A stretch of DNA of 62,976 nt from assembly GCA_009869945.1 (NCBI GenBank), contig WIXG01000404.1, positions 1-62,976 on the forward strand, written 5' to 3'. Position numbers and translations under genes: made by a program. Positions within the stretch are counted from its first letter, which is position 1; the number at the start of each line of letters is the position of its first letter. Origin of the DNA: Mesaphorura yosii. Taxonomy: Eukaryota > Arthropoda > Collembola > Poduromorpha > Tullbergiidae. The notes below the pieces were generated by a model that saw only the letters and a program-made list of their open reading frames with translations, was not told the DNA's origin and did no database searches. Below are positions 1-10,352 of this stretch, piece by piece.

Positions 1-941
1 TACGACCTCCATTGGGGGTCCAGTATATTAAACTGATTTTTGGAACTGGGATGAGGTCGTGAAGCTTGCTTCCGCTCGTCCACGGGTCGGCTTGGCATTG
101 CAGTACAGCCAAGATCGGCCCACACAAGCTAAAATCCAAAGATAATTTAGTTGTAAGGAAGGTTATGGATTGCGGTTACCCCGAAACCTGGACCTCACTC
201 GTCTGACATTCGAGTTTTTTGGACGGACCACTCCGTCCATACCATAGGACGTGGGATATTCGTGTCCACCATAATGCTTGTCGCCTCGATTTATTCGTGG
301 GCTTTAAGAATCATTTTTATACAATGCGTGCCATTTGCCATTATTGCCTTCGCAAACTAGGTCTTAAATTCTGAAGTCTCGAGATGATGATTCTCTTAGT
401 TCATGTGCTGCAGTATAAATCTGATAATTTAATTTGATAGCATTCTTAAGCTGCCATAATTATTTATGATGAACATAAATGCCGATATATCGGAATTCGA
501 GACGCCTGGCGCGAGATTACGGGCCATGCCCGTCTTCGCTTGCCCCTTTGAACCACTCATCTTGCTCGTACTCCAGACCGGCCCAAGTTCTTTCTGTGCT
601 TTGTTTTGGTTACGATATCATCGACTCTGCGAAAAAAACCTGACATGGCACTGCGCATGGGCCGGCATCCCAGCATGAAAAGAAAATATTCGGTAGAAAT
701 CGGTGGAATTCAAAATGCAGGAGGTTGAATCGAATGTACGCAAGACTTGGATTTCACACTCTGCATTATCTCGTTTGAGCAGCCGTTATCACGCAACTGT
801 TTTTTTTGGAGTGAAACGACCAAAAGGAAGCGATAACGAGAGCACATCACATCGGCTGATCTGTCTACTCTGTACGCGAAATTACTCTTCCCTTTTCTTT
901 CAACCGTGCCAAATGTAACGCTGCTCCCCTTGCTGCCAGTA
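1..941. other. Left-edge stretch without a supported gene
   Basis: I see no convincing coding exon here. The right part must hold the promoter and 5' leader of the polyamine oxidase that starts at 942. An 8-base inverted repeat (acgacctc at 2-9 and gaggtcgt at 52-59) could form a small hairpin. The short open frames on both strands have no family resemblance and no matching splice sites. Confidence 0.6.
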
Positions 942-2790
942 ATGGACCCGAAGAAATACAACGTAATTATAGTTGGTGGAGGAATTGCTGGTTTAGCAGG
1001 AGCCAAAACTTTGGGTCAGTTTGGAGTCAACGATGTGCTCCTCCTTGAAGGTAAGTCCTCTTTTCAATTAGGCATTCGTGTGTAATTGTTAATGTTATTG
1101 TTTGCTCTGCTCCAGCCAAAGACAAGTTGGGTGGCCGCATGTTAACGACTAGACTGGACTCAGGACTGATCGAGTTGGGGGCTCAATGGATTCATGGACA
1201 GGACAGTGAGTTGTATGAGCTAGCCCAGCATTCGAGAAACGTTCACAATGAAAGAAGTACAGAAGGCGTGGGTGAGAATCAAGTTTTGACCAATTTAAAA
1301 GTAGACTGTAATTTAGATGCGTGTTCATGCTGATCGCTGGCTTTCCTCGTATATCTACTTAGGCGAATTCCGAACTCCAACCGGTGAACAAATTCCCTTT
1401 GAAACTGCTCAACAAGTTGTGAACACTATTCAGGAGCACTTGAGACAAATTGAGGAAGAGTACGACATAGACATGCTCGAGAGTCACAATTCTTCCAAAG
1501 TAGCATCAATCGGTTCCTACCTCCAAGACAGGTATGAGGAGTCGACGCACGAGAACACTGCTCTGAGCGAACAAGAAGGAAGAATTCGGGCGGGCCTTTG
1601 GGACTGGAAAATTAAGTAATTCTTACCGTCATTTTGACGACGCATTCCTATTGCTTCTCCACATATGCAACGCAGTCAGGACTAAACGTGTATCTTTTTA
1701 TGCATTTCAGCTTTGAATTGATCGACAATTCCTGCGACGATCTGTCAAAACTCAGTTTCTATCGTTGGGGAGAATTTGAAGACTGTTCTGGGAAACCATA
1801 CAACAATTTTCGGTTTGGTGCTCAGGCATTTGTGGACTTTCTGGCACGCGATCCATTTGTGGCGCGTGCTGAAGTCAAGGTTTCTTCTCCAGTGATTCAA
1901 ATAAATTGGGGCTCAAAATCTGTGATAACGGTTACATACATTGATAAGAATTCTGGCGACAAAATTGTCACAGCGCAAGCCAATGCTGTGCTTCTTACGG
2001 TGTCAATTGGAGTTCTCAAGTCTTGCCTACAAAATGACTGCACCAACGCTGATTTCTTCCAGCCACCTCTTCCGAAAAAATTTGCCAATATCATCGAAGC
2101 ACTTGGATTCGACTCAATCACGAAGATATTTTTAGAGTGGGAGACTCCGTGGTGGAGTCCGAGAGAATTCAAAGGAATACAATTAGTGTGGCCAAACCCC
2201 GACGATGAATATAGCGCAAAGCTCACAGCTGACGCCAAATGGCTCAAGTCGCTACAGGGATTTGACCCGGTTCTCGACAACAGGAATGTGCTGATGAGTT
2301 GGGCGAGTGGAGAAAGTGCGGTGGTGCTGGAACGGCTTGACGAGGAAGAAATCGGGGCGCGTTGCACAGCAGCTTTAAAGCAGTTCACGAATAACAAGAA
2401 AATTCCGCAACCCAAGAGAACTTTGGTGTTAGTAAACTCTAATTGGGAAAGATGTCGAGATAGAGATCCATAATGACGTGGCATTTGTTTGTTTCCAGAT
2501 CAAAATGGTTCCATGATCCTCACACGCGAGGAGCCTACAGCTATCGATCTACCGACACTGATATGTTTCCTGGGGATTTGACACAAATCCTGAACCAACC
2601 GATTATGCTGGACCCCGATCCACAAGACCAAGTGCCAAATGGAGTTCCCAACGTTGCCAAACATGCCACGAAACCGTTGTTCCTTTTGGCTGGCGAAGCA
2701 CTTCACCCGACGCAATATTCGACTCTTCACGGTGCCTTCGATTCCGGAAAAAGCCAAGCCCAAAAAATCGCAAACTATTTGACTGAGTAG
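942..2790 (+). CDS. PAOX: FAD-dependent polyamine (spermine/N1-acetylpolyamine) oxidase
   Basis: Flavin amine oxidase that oxidises spermine, spermidine or their acetylated forms and releases hydrogen peroxide. Five exons: 942-1050, 1116-1271, 1363-1615, 1711-2427 and 2499-2790, giving 508 residues. The N-terminus carries the dinucleotide-binding GGGIAG loop (residues 12-17), followed by the acidic end of strand 2 and a GGR motif (42-44). Mid-protein TKIFLEW holds the lysine that is conserved in this family, and the C-terminus has the FAD-contacting pattern LAGEALHPTQYSTLHG. The fourth donor is GTTAGT; it is the only donor nearby whose phase joins to SKWFHDP. The protein ends NYLTE, with no peroxisomal SKL-type tail visible, so a cytosolic or nuclear location is more likely than a peroxisomal one (inference). 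I cannot separate PAOX from the spermine oxidase SMOX by eye. It converges on exportin-4, with 223 bases between the two stop codons. Confidence 0.92.
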
Positions 2791-2813
2791 AGATTTTAGG
2801 AATATTATAAGAC

Positions 2814-2819
2814 TTTATT
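2814..2819 (-). promoter_or_regulatory. Probable polyadenylation signal of exportin-4
   Basis: AATAAA on the minus strand, about 195 bases past the exportin-4 stop; a second copy lies at 2841-2846. Both fall just after the stop of the convergent oxidase gene, so the two 3' untranslated regions probably overlap. Confidence 0.5.
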
Positions 2820-3013
2820 TAATTTTTGTAACTTCTTAAGTTTATTTCATTGTAGTAAAACGGTACAATTTCGAGAGTCCTACGATGTTGTAAAAAAACA
2901 AAGTATAGTTAACTTGTGTCTATCGTACATCGAGTAATTTATACCTCAAAATTATCGTTTTGGACACACGGATGATTAAGTAGTGAGGGAATTTTGAAAT
3001 TAGTTCATCGTGT

Positions 3014-6000
3014 TCAGTTGAGACTTCCGCTGACGGCAAACACAAATGCCTCGAGTCGATCACGGAATCCAGCACGGCTCATACGGTCGCCTCCGTTGCG
3101 AAGATTTAAGTTTTCAGTCAATTTCTTAAATCCGTCTTCAAGAACCATTCGCTTGCTTTCGGAGGAACAGGATCGAATGAGTTCTTGAGCCAGCTCATTA
3201 AACAGGTCCTGTTTCGAGACCACCTTTGTAATCAGTCAATTTTAGGAATGAATTTTAACCATCGACTTACTTGGAAAAGTGAGATTAAGGCGAACAGCGT
3301 TGAAGAGAATGGTGCCATGTAGTCTTTCCCGACACTATTTGTAATGAGCATTTGCAAAAACATCTGAAATCAAGAGAAATAATATGAGCCCATGAGTACG
3401 AGTGTTTTACTGTACAAAATACAAAGCTCTCCCATTTTTTAATTATTACCTTGAGGAAGGGACTGATCAAAGCTGTAACATGAGGATGTGCCTGCTGATT
3501 TTTGCCCACTTGAGCGGTAACATTCTGAAAGAATACCAAAGAAATGTTCAAATCTACTTGATAATATCATTACCAAATTGCGTTTTTCGACGAAGGATTA
3601 TGGAAGCCCTTACCGAGATAAATTCACAGCAGCTGGAGAAATCGTCAGGCACAGACTTTTGTAAACCAAGTTCTATGGATCGAAAAATGGCTTCAAGCAT
3701 CCATGGCTGCACTTCCAAAATTCTTTCGGCATGTAATTCACTGACGTATGCAAGCTAAAGAAGACAGACGGTTAACTTGTCACCTTTTTGTCGTCTACTT
3801 TCGTTGTCAACAGAAGGAATTCGATTTATTCTTTTCTACACTCACCAGTTTGAAGTATTTGCCGCTAAGTGAAGGGTATTGAACCAAGTCGGCAGACATT
3901 AATGGAAGGATTATACCCAGACCTTGGAGACAGACGTCTGAGGCGTGGATTTGCGGCTCAGAAGTCTCGGGGCTGCTACCAGAAAGAGCTTCTACAAGGC
4001 GAAACACTAATTTGTGCAAATCTTTATGTTATCATACGAAATAACCCAATTCACAAGCCACAAACAAAAACATACCGTGTCTAAGCTTTACCTGAGCTAA
4101 AATCGAGCAAATCTTTTGTCAGCAAGCAAAATAGCATTTCCATCAACATTAGAAGGTCGTTGTACGAATCTTCTTCCGCGGTGTGCTCTCTTGAGTGTCG
4201 TCCAGTCGCATGGTGTGCGTATGCTTTGACAACATTCATTGCACACTCGTACAGGCAGTAGGATTCGGCCTAAATTGTTCAACATTCAATATAGCCTAAT
4301 TATATGGGACAAAGAAAAGTAATTGGCTCACCTTTGGAAGGTATGAAAGCGATTGTTTTCCAATTTGAGTTATAAATTCAAGGCACAGGTCAACAATATC
4401 GTTGTAATTATTAAATGTACTCAGAATGGATCCGCATTGCTTGGCAGCAACACTCAAAGAAGCAAATATTTCCGACGCGCATTTCGACTGCGAACTTAAG
4501 GCAACGCCAATCAGACCATTCAATATGGAGATGAGTTCTTGACGAACGTCGTCACGATGCTTATCACCACCCGAAGTAATTACTTGCGACAGATTTTGAA
4601 ATCTAGTCAAAATCGGGCCAATTACTCGAGCAAAATAGTTCCGACGCTCTTCAGCCTCAATACAATGAGTTCCGATTTCAGTCATGGCTCCAACAAATTT
4701 CTGATAGCGAAGGCTTGACATTGGAGATCGTTGAGAATTTGACCCAACTTGATTCAGTAAGTCGATCAATGGTGCTAAAGCTGGGCTAGCCATTGCCATC
4801 TTTGCCCTGCAATACACGAGCAATATATATGTATTTAATGCTGCCCAACGTTTAATTGCTTTCTAGTCTAGTATATTAAGGGTAGCCAGCCCACAGTGCG
4901 CCGCATTGCACAATGTTGATTTAGTTGTGTTGGGAAACGAACCTAACCTAACCTAGCCCGTGCTGTCCCATGTGTTCTGGGAATTTCTCTGGCGACCCTT
5001 AATTTCAATCCAACCCTTTAATGACTTACTTTTTTGGTGATGAGACGAGGGCTTCAATGAGATTGATGGCTTCCCCGATCACGCCATCTTCACCAATGAA
5101 GGAAACCAAGTGCAGTCTAATGCGGTGAAACATGAGAGTTTGGATATCCGCAATGATTGGACTGCCTTCTCCCCAGCCAGTGCTGAATGCTTCGCTTATC
5201 TGAAGAAGGATTTCATTAAACACAACACCTCGAAAATAAACTACCATTTTTCTTATTACTTACAGAAGCATAACGGTCTTCACTAAATACATAATAAATC
5301 GCCGCCCAACGACTTAAAAACCTGCCATGTGTGTTGTTTTGTTAGCGAAATTAGAAAATAAAAATTATAACATTTGCAACTCCTTACCATAAAATGTTCT
5401 GAGCAACTACCGGGCTCAAGAGGACGCCTAAGTTGGATTCGATAAGCCTAGCCTCCATTTCAAGAATGGTGATTATTTGGTAAACCAATCTGAATTGTGC
5501 AATAGAAGATTCACGGTGAGTCATACAAAGTAAATGAGTTGGTCCTTAGGCTTGTCACCTCATAACTGGGTCCACAGTTTCTGGAATAGGTTGCAATTGC
5601 AAGGCATTTTGAAGTCCTGCATTTGAAATCGTTGGCGACGCAGCTGCTTCAATGGAAAGATGATTGACTTCGGGCGGTATGAGACAAATCTCCCCAAGAG
5701 CCTCGAATGCTATCAATTCACCGGCTACCAATATTGTCCAGTGAAGATCCTCGTAAAGGGAAATTAGAAAGTCCTTGCCAGCAGGCCCTTGAGCAGCTGC
5801 CCCTTGCTCAATCAGCTTTTGGAACGCTTGTATTTTGAAAGCCAGCAAACTGTTCATGAAAGGCACTGAATGGGAAATAACATAACGGCCAATGAAACCA
5901 ATAATTTCCAATTGATCACGAAATTGAGTCTCGTCGCTTTGTTCTTCATCGTCGATCACTTCTTCTGTTGCATCGTTCTGTGCAAGTTTGAAACATCATA

Positions 6001-7948
6001 TTTTAGCAGAAGTTTTACTGCACTTGCGGACGAGGAATCAATTTCGAACTCACTGATGGAGCCCTTGTTCCCTCCGGCGGCGACAGCCTCCCCAGCAAGT
6101 AGTAATTGAATAGATTCTTTGCGATTGGTTCAAGTGTTTCTCTCGGAACTGCGTCGACGTCACTGATAGTCGTAGTCCACATGTCCAAAATTCGAGTTGT
6201 AGCATCTCGGTACATTCTGTCCTCAATACTGCAGTTCTAGAAGCAAACCGGGAATTTAAGAGGTGAGGAAGCTTGCAAATATTAATCAGATTGACGTCAA
6301 AAGTCAGGTAAACTTACAGCTTCTTCAGTAACTCCTTGCTGAATAATAAAATACGAAAATGCTGCAGCGGCATTAAGATACTTCTCGTATATCCCATCAA
6401 CAGCGGTGGCAAGAATTGCTGGTCGATGGTATATTACTAACTTTCGAACAATATCACTGAGTCCAAGCACTTCATTGGGCATCTTATTTGGCCTAGAATT
6501 GTAATTAGTCATTACTCCACTCATGGTGTGAGAGATAGATTTAGTATCTGCAAGACATTAACTTACAATCCAATAATGGTAATTAAATGTGGAAGAAGCT
6601 GGTTCAAGAAATCCAAACTCGAACTTCCACTGACACCATAATATCCTTCAGAATGGAGCACGGGTCCGTACACGGAAATGTACTGGGTGATAATTGTAAC
6701 CAGCTTAGCCAAAAACGTTTCATTGAATCTAAGTTTCTGATAAGTCTGGAAAATTATTTGGAAACAAGACGGGTTCAGAATAGTTTCTTTCCAAGAAACC
6801 GGTGGCTTCCATCTTGCGGCGGTGTCTCGTTCAATTATGGCAGCCAATCGCTTCGTTAATGTCAGTGTAGCAAAGTTCCATGAAAATACGTTTTCCAGTA
6901 TATCCAAAATAAGTCCAATCGCTTTGCCATTCTCGCGAATATTCGCACTGTTGTCACCGGCTTCATTAGTAAAAGTATTTAAAAAACTAAGGCTAAGTTG
7001 AAATATGCGTAAAAACGATGACATCTCAAAATGTCTTTTGGCCATAGTATGAACGTCGAAGGATAAGGCAGGATCCTAGAATGAAATTACACATGAGACT
7101 GAGAGTCAATCAGAAAGCAGAAGCACATTTTAATTACTGAATGCTTACGTCATTATTGGCCACAAACTGATGCTCTGAAATCAGTGCATCAATAATAGCA
7201 CAGGCAGGCGACTGTAAACAGAAAAAAAGTAACGGATTTACCTTCTACAAGTTAAATGATATTGGCATACAGTAAAGGCTGAGTAGACTAAACTTACGAG
7301 AGTTGAACCATGCATCAAGCTTTCCAAAAACTGCACCAATTCCACACATTTCTTTCCTTCTCGCAAGACGCGATCGCGCTTGACAATTAAGGCCACGACA
7401 GTGGACAGACTTCGATGTATTCCGTAACTAAGTTCTGGCGAATGGAAGACAAACGCCACGAGCTTCTCACATACAGCGTCAATCTCAGCTGCAGAAATGT
7501 CATCCCAATGCAGTTGTAAATATTGCCTTAAAACTTGTGCAGTTTCGTGCAGGACCAACTCGTTTCTGCATTTTTCTGTTGAGAAAAGTTCAGTGGTTAT
7601 CACTGAGACTGAATGCGGTTTGATTTGTAAATGTAGAGAAAAGTGACATTTACCCTACCTAAAATCAAATTGCAAATTGGAAATACGTTCTGCCGTTGGT
7701 CTTTGAACCCTTGAATAATATTTTGAGCCTGCTGTCGTTCTTGATTCGAAACAAGGTTGGGTGGTGCCTGTTCAGAACAATCATTTGAATATGAACATAG
7801 AAAGTCAAGCACATAACTCAACTAATCAGGTTATTCATTATTGTAATCAGAGATCTGTCAAACCCACGACGTTTTGTAATGACAAACTTACCAGCACAAC
7901 ATTAGCAGCTCGTTCGAGTTGCTCCACAATATTTGCAATGTTTTCCAT
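3014..7948 (-). CDS. XPO4: Exportin-4, nuclear export receptor
   Basis: Importin-beta family transporter that carries eIF5A and Smad3 out of the nucleus with Ran-GTP (family knowledge). Eighteen exons: 7892-7948, 7659-7767, 7298-7575, 7149-7211, 6577-7075, 6318-6492, 6019-6236, 5559-5964, 5398-5489, 5264-5321, 5030-5209, 4332-4806, 4092-4269, 3846-3991, 3614-3754, 3450-3524, 3271-3363 and 3014-3223. They sum to 1150 residues, essentially the length of human XPO4. Family landmarks appear in order: the LERAANVVLAPP opening, ALEVIVKR-like LIVKRD, SWKETIL, a DLYEDLHWTILVAGEL block, WFLSRWAAIYY, YNDLLMLMEMLFCLL, and GIILPLMSADLVQYPSL. The protein is all helical HEAT-like repeats with no enzymatic site. 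The ATG at 7948 is the first in frame and sits at the family start. It is head-to-head with SOD1, so the roughly 400 bases from 7949 may be a shared promoter. Intron 11 (4807-5029) is longer than the others. Confidence 0.95.
4940..4956. repeat. Short interstitial CCTAA array
   Basis: Three tandem copies of CCTAA-type units lie inside exportin-4 intron 11. TTAGG/CCTAA is the usual arthropod telomere unit. The surrounding intron is unusually long for this gene, so the segment may be a small insertion. Three copies could also arise by chance. Confidence 0.4.
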
Positions 7949-8339
7949 TTTGCTTTCTGACCCCCAGAATCGTCAGCCCAAATTCGCAACGTCTCAATCC
8001 AGAAGAGCGTTTACATCGTTTCAGAACAAAAACTAATATTGGCTACCAGCTACATCCTTTCACCGGCTGGCTGCTCACATGGCACACGTGAGACTCGCAA
8101 GCGATGAATCCGTAATTGTAACTAAACTAAAATTTTATAGGTGTTGATTGGGCTTTGCGTGGAAAGTAAGAAGTGGAAACAGACGACGAACCTGAAAGGA
8201 GAATGTGCACGGACGAATCAAGCTGAGATTTCCGCGTTTAATTCGACAATTACATCCTTACATTACCCACGAGTCAGATGGAGCCAATGTAAACAATAAG
8301 AAACGTGTGCCGGCTTACAGAAGTTGACTCTTATGAGAG

Positions 8340-8740
8340 TTTGGCCTTTTGGTTTTTGCCAAGCGATTTATGCAAAGGCGAACCATATCCATCCTACCGA
8401 AGAGAACTCTAAAACCGAGTATAGAAAAACAACGTGATCTCGTGGTCTCAACCGACTTGACAGTCTTCAATTGGACTTGGACACGACGGCCTTGGAAAAT
8501 TCTCGCTGCATCATTCTGTACTGAAGGTACGTAAATTAAGTTTTGTGTAAGTTTCCTCTAACCGAGTCAACGCTGAAGCGAGGTTTTAGTCACTTCGAGA
8601 ATATTCCTATTCACAATCGACAACTATCCGAGAGCTATCCTCCTCATTTCTCATTCTGATTTCAGAATTCCATTGATCAACATCAGCAGTAATATTTGGT
8701 CTCTCTCTGCATTACTTCCAAACTCACAAAATAACCGAAA
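8340..8740 (+). other. SOD1 5' leader with a non-coding exon and leader intron
   Basis: A good donor (AAG|GTACGT) follows 8526 and a good acceptor (TTTCAG) ends at 8665, which predicts a 140-base intron in the leader. A uORF from the ATG at 8349 reads 59 codons to the donor and, after splicing, stops at 8674-8676, before the SOD1 ATG. It is therefore not an N-terminal extension of the enzyme. The transcription start is not visible. Confidence 0.55.
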
Positions 8741-9482
8741 ATGGCAACAAAGGCAGTTTGTGTGTTGAAGGGTGATGGAGTTCAAGGAACTGTTTGGTTT
8801 ACTCAGGATGTAAGTCCAGAAAAGTCATACATTTGACCTTTTCATATAATATGTAGACACAACTGGACCGGTTAACTAAATTATGTTGTGTATTTTTCAA
8901 TTGCAGAAGGAAGGGGCTCCGGTTGCTGTCAAAGGTGAAATCAAGGGTTTGAAGGCCGGGCTTCATGGTTTCCATGTTCATGAGTTTGGGGACACCACTG
9001 ACGGCTGCACTAGCGCAGGTAAAAACCATAAGATATCATTTAATTATGCCCAAGTATGTGGAGAAGGAGTGCTCGTAAAACTCTCTTAATTTGCTGATAA
9101 ATGTTCTTAGGCCCACATTTCAATCCATTCAACAAGACCCACGGAGGCCCAACCGACGCAGAGCGACACGCCGGAGATTTGGGAAATGTTACTGCCGGTG
9201 GAGATGGCGTGGCAAAAATCGATTTGAACGACTCGCAAATCTCTCTGTGTGGAAAGCTTTCAATTGTTGGGCGTACAATGGTTGTTCATGCTGATCCGGA
9301 TGACTTGGGCAAAGGTGGTCATGAACTCAGCTCAACCACTGGGAACGCTGGAGCTAGGTAATGAGGCCCTCCTTCAACAGTGACCTTAAACAAAACTGTA
9401 TTACTTTGCTGAAATAATGCTGGTCTCTCATGTGTCATGTTTCAGAGTTGCTTGTGGTGTCATTGGATTGGCGAAGATCTAG
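8741..9482 (+). CDS. SOD1: Cu/Zn superoxide dismutase, cytosolic
   Basis: Converts superoxide to oxygen and hydrogen peroxide. Four exons (8741-8809, 8907-9018, 9111-9357, 9446-9482) give 154 residues, and residue numbers match human SOD1 exactly through the core. Copper ligands are H46, H48, H63 and H120. H63 also bridges to zinc, which is held by H71, H80 and D83. The disulfide pair is C57 and C146, and the substrate-guiding arginine is R143 in GNAGARVACG. No signal peptide is present, so it is the intracellular form. All active-site residues are intact. The gene is divergent from exportin-4 and convergent with the large basic protein gene to its right. Confidence 0.98.
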
Positions 9483-9616
9483 ATTCACACTCAGTCGTCA
9501 GCCATCGAGGATCGTATTTCTATTTTGAGTTGTGTATTCCTTCCTGAAACTCTACCGGTCGGGTATAAATCTAGTAACACTAACCTAATTCCAGATTATT
9601 CATTATTTTCCGTAAA

Positions 9617-9622
9617 AATAAA
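9617..9622 (+). promoter_or_regulatory. SOD1 polyadenylation signal
   Basis: AATAAA 135 bases after the SOD1 stop, the first such hexamer downstream on this strand. Confidence 0.7.
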
Positions 9623-9941
9623 GGTGTATCATTCAGAAGAATGTCAACAGCGGCATATTGTTTTATTACCGCGCCTAGAATTTTTTCTGTCGGCATCTAT
9701 CAATAAACGAAGGTAGGTCATACGAACCAATATCTGCATCAATTAATTTTGTGATTATACCTGAATTCATTATGATCCAACGTCATCTAGTCATATTATT
9801 GTTCATGGCATTCTTTTAACAACACTAGGAACTTATTTTACACAGTCGTCAAAGGTTCTATCTACCAGGTTCATAATAATAGCGACCACGTGTATAAAAA
9901 TGATTCATCATTCTAAGCTCTTTGTATAAGTTGTGTCTTAA

Positions 9942-10305
9942 TTAATCTTGAAAGAATGAATTTCTTTTCTTCTTTCTGTCCATCCACGATTTATGTTTGC
10001 AGGGTAGTTGTGATCCCATACTCGCCATACTGTACAAATTCTTCGAAAATCCATCTAAATAGAACAAAATAACCAAAAAATTATAGTTAACACAATCGGT
10101 AAGAAGCACGAAGCCAATCTTCAAGATGAAATATATGAATATATCGATAGCCAAGTGAAGCGAACCCGTTGGTAAGATTTCGAGGTTACAATCACATGCC
10201 GGGTCGTAAGGCTCTGACCCAATTACAACTATACTAAGTCACCAGTTTATGGTACTGCAATTCAAATAAAACCAACTTACCGGCAGCATCAAGCGATATT
10301 TCATT
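9942..10305 (-). other. Unassigned exon-like segments on the minus strand
   Basis: Downstream of the large basic protein lies a pyrimidine-rich acceptor (TTTCTGCTAG) at 10306-10315, then a 25-base segment (10281-10305), then a strong GTAAGT donor. Further acceptors follow: TTGAAG, and TTCTATTTAG just above 10053. The last open frame ends at 9942 with a lysine-rich tail (DRKKKRNSF). These could be alternative 3' exons of the gene at 10353-13592 or a separate small gene. I could not choose a frame with confidence. Confidence 0.3.
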
Positions 10306-10352
10306 CTAGCAGAAAGCAGAGAAAGCGGAGTTGGGGATAAATTTGGAAGTAA

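Noticed and set aside
8349..8526. Upstream frame as an N-terminal extension (targeting peptide) of SOD1
   Set aside because: After splicing at the leader intron the frame stops at 8674-8676, before the SOD1 ATG, so it can only be a uORF.
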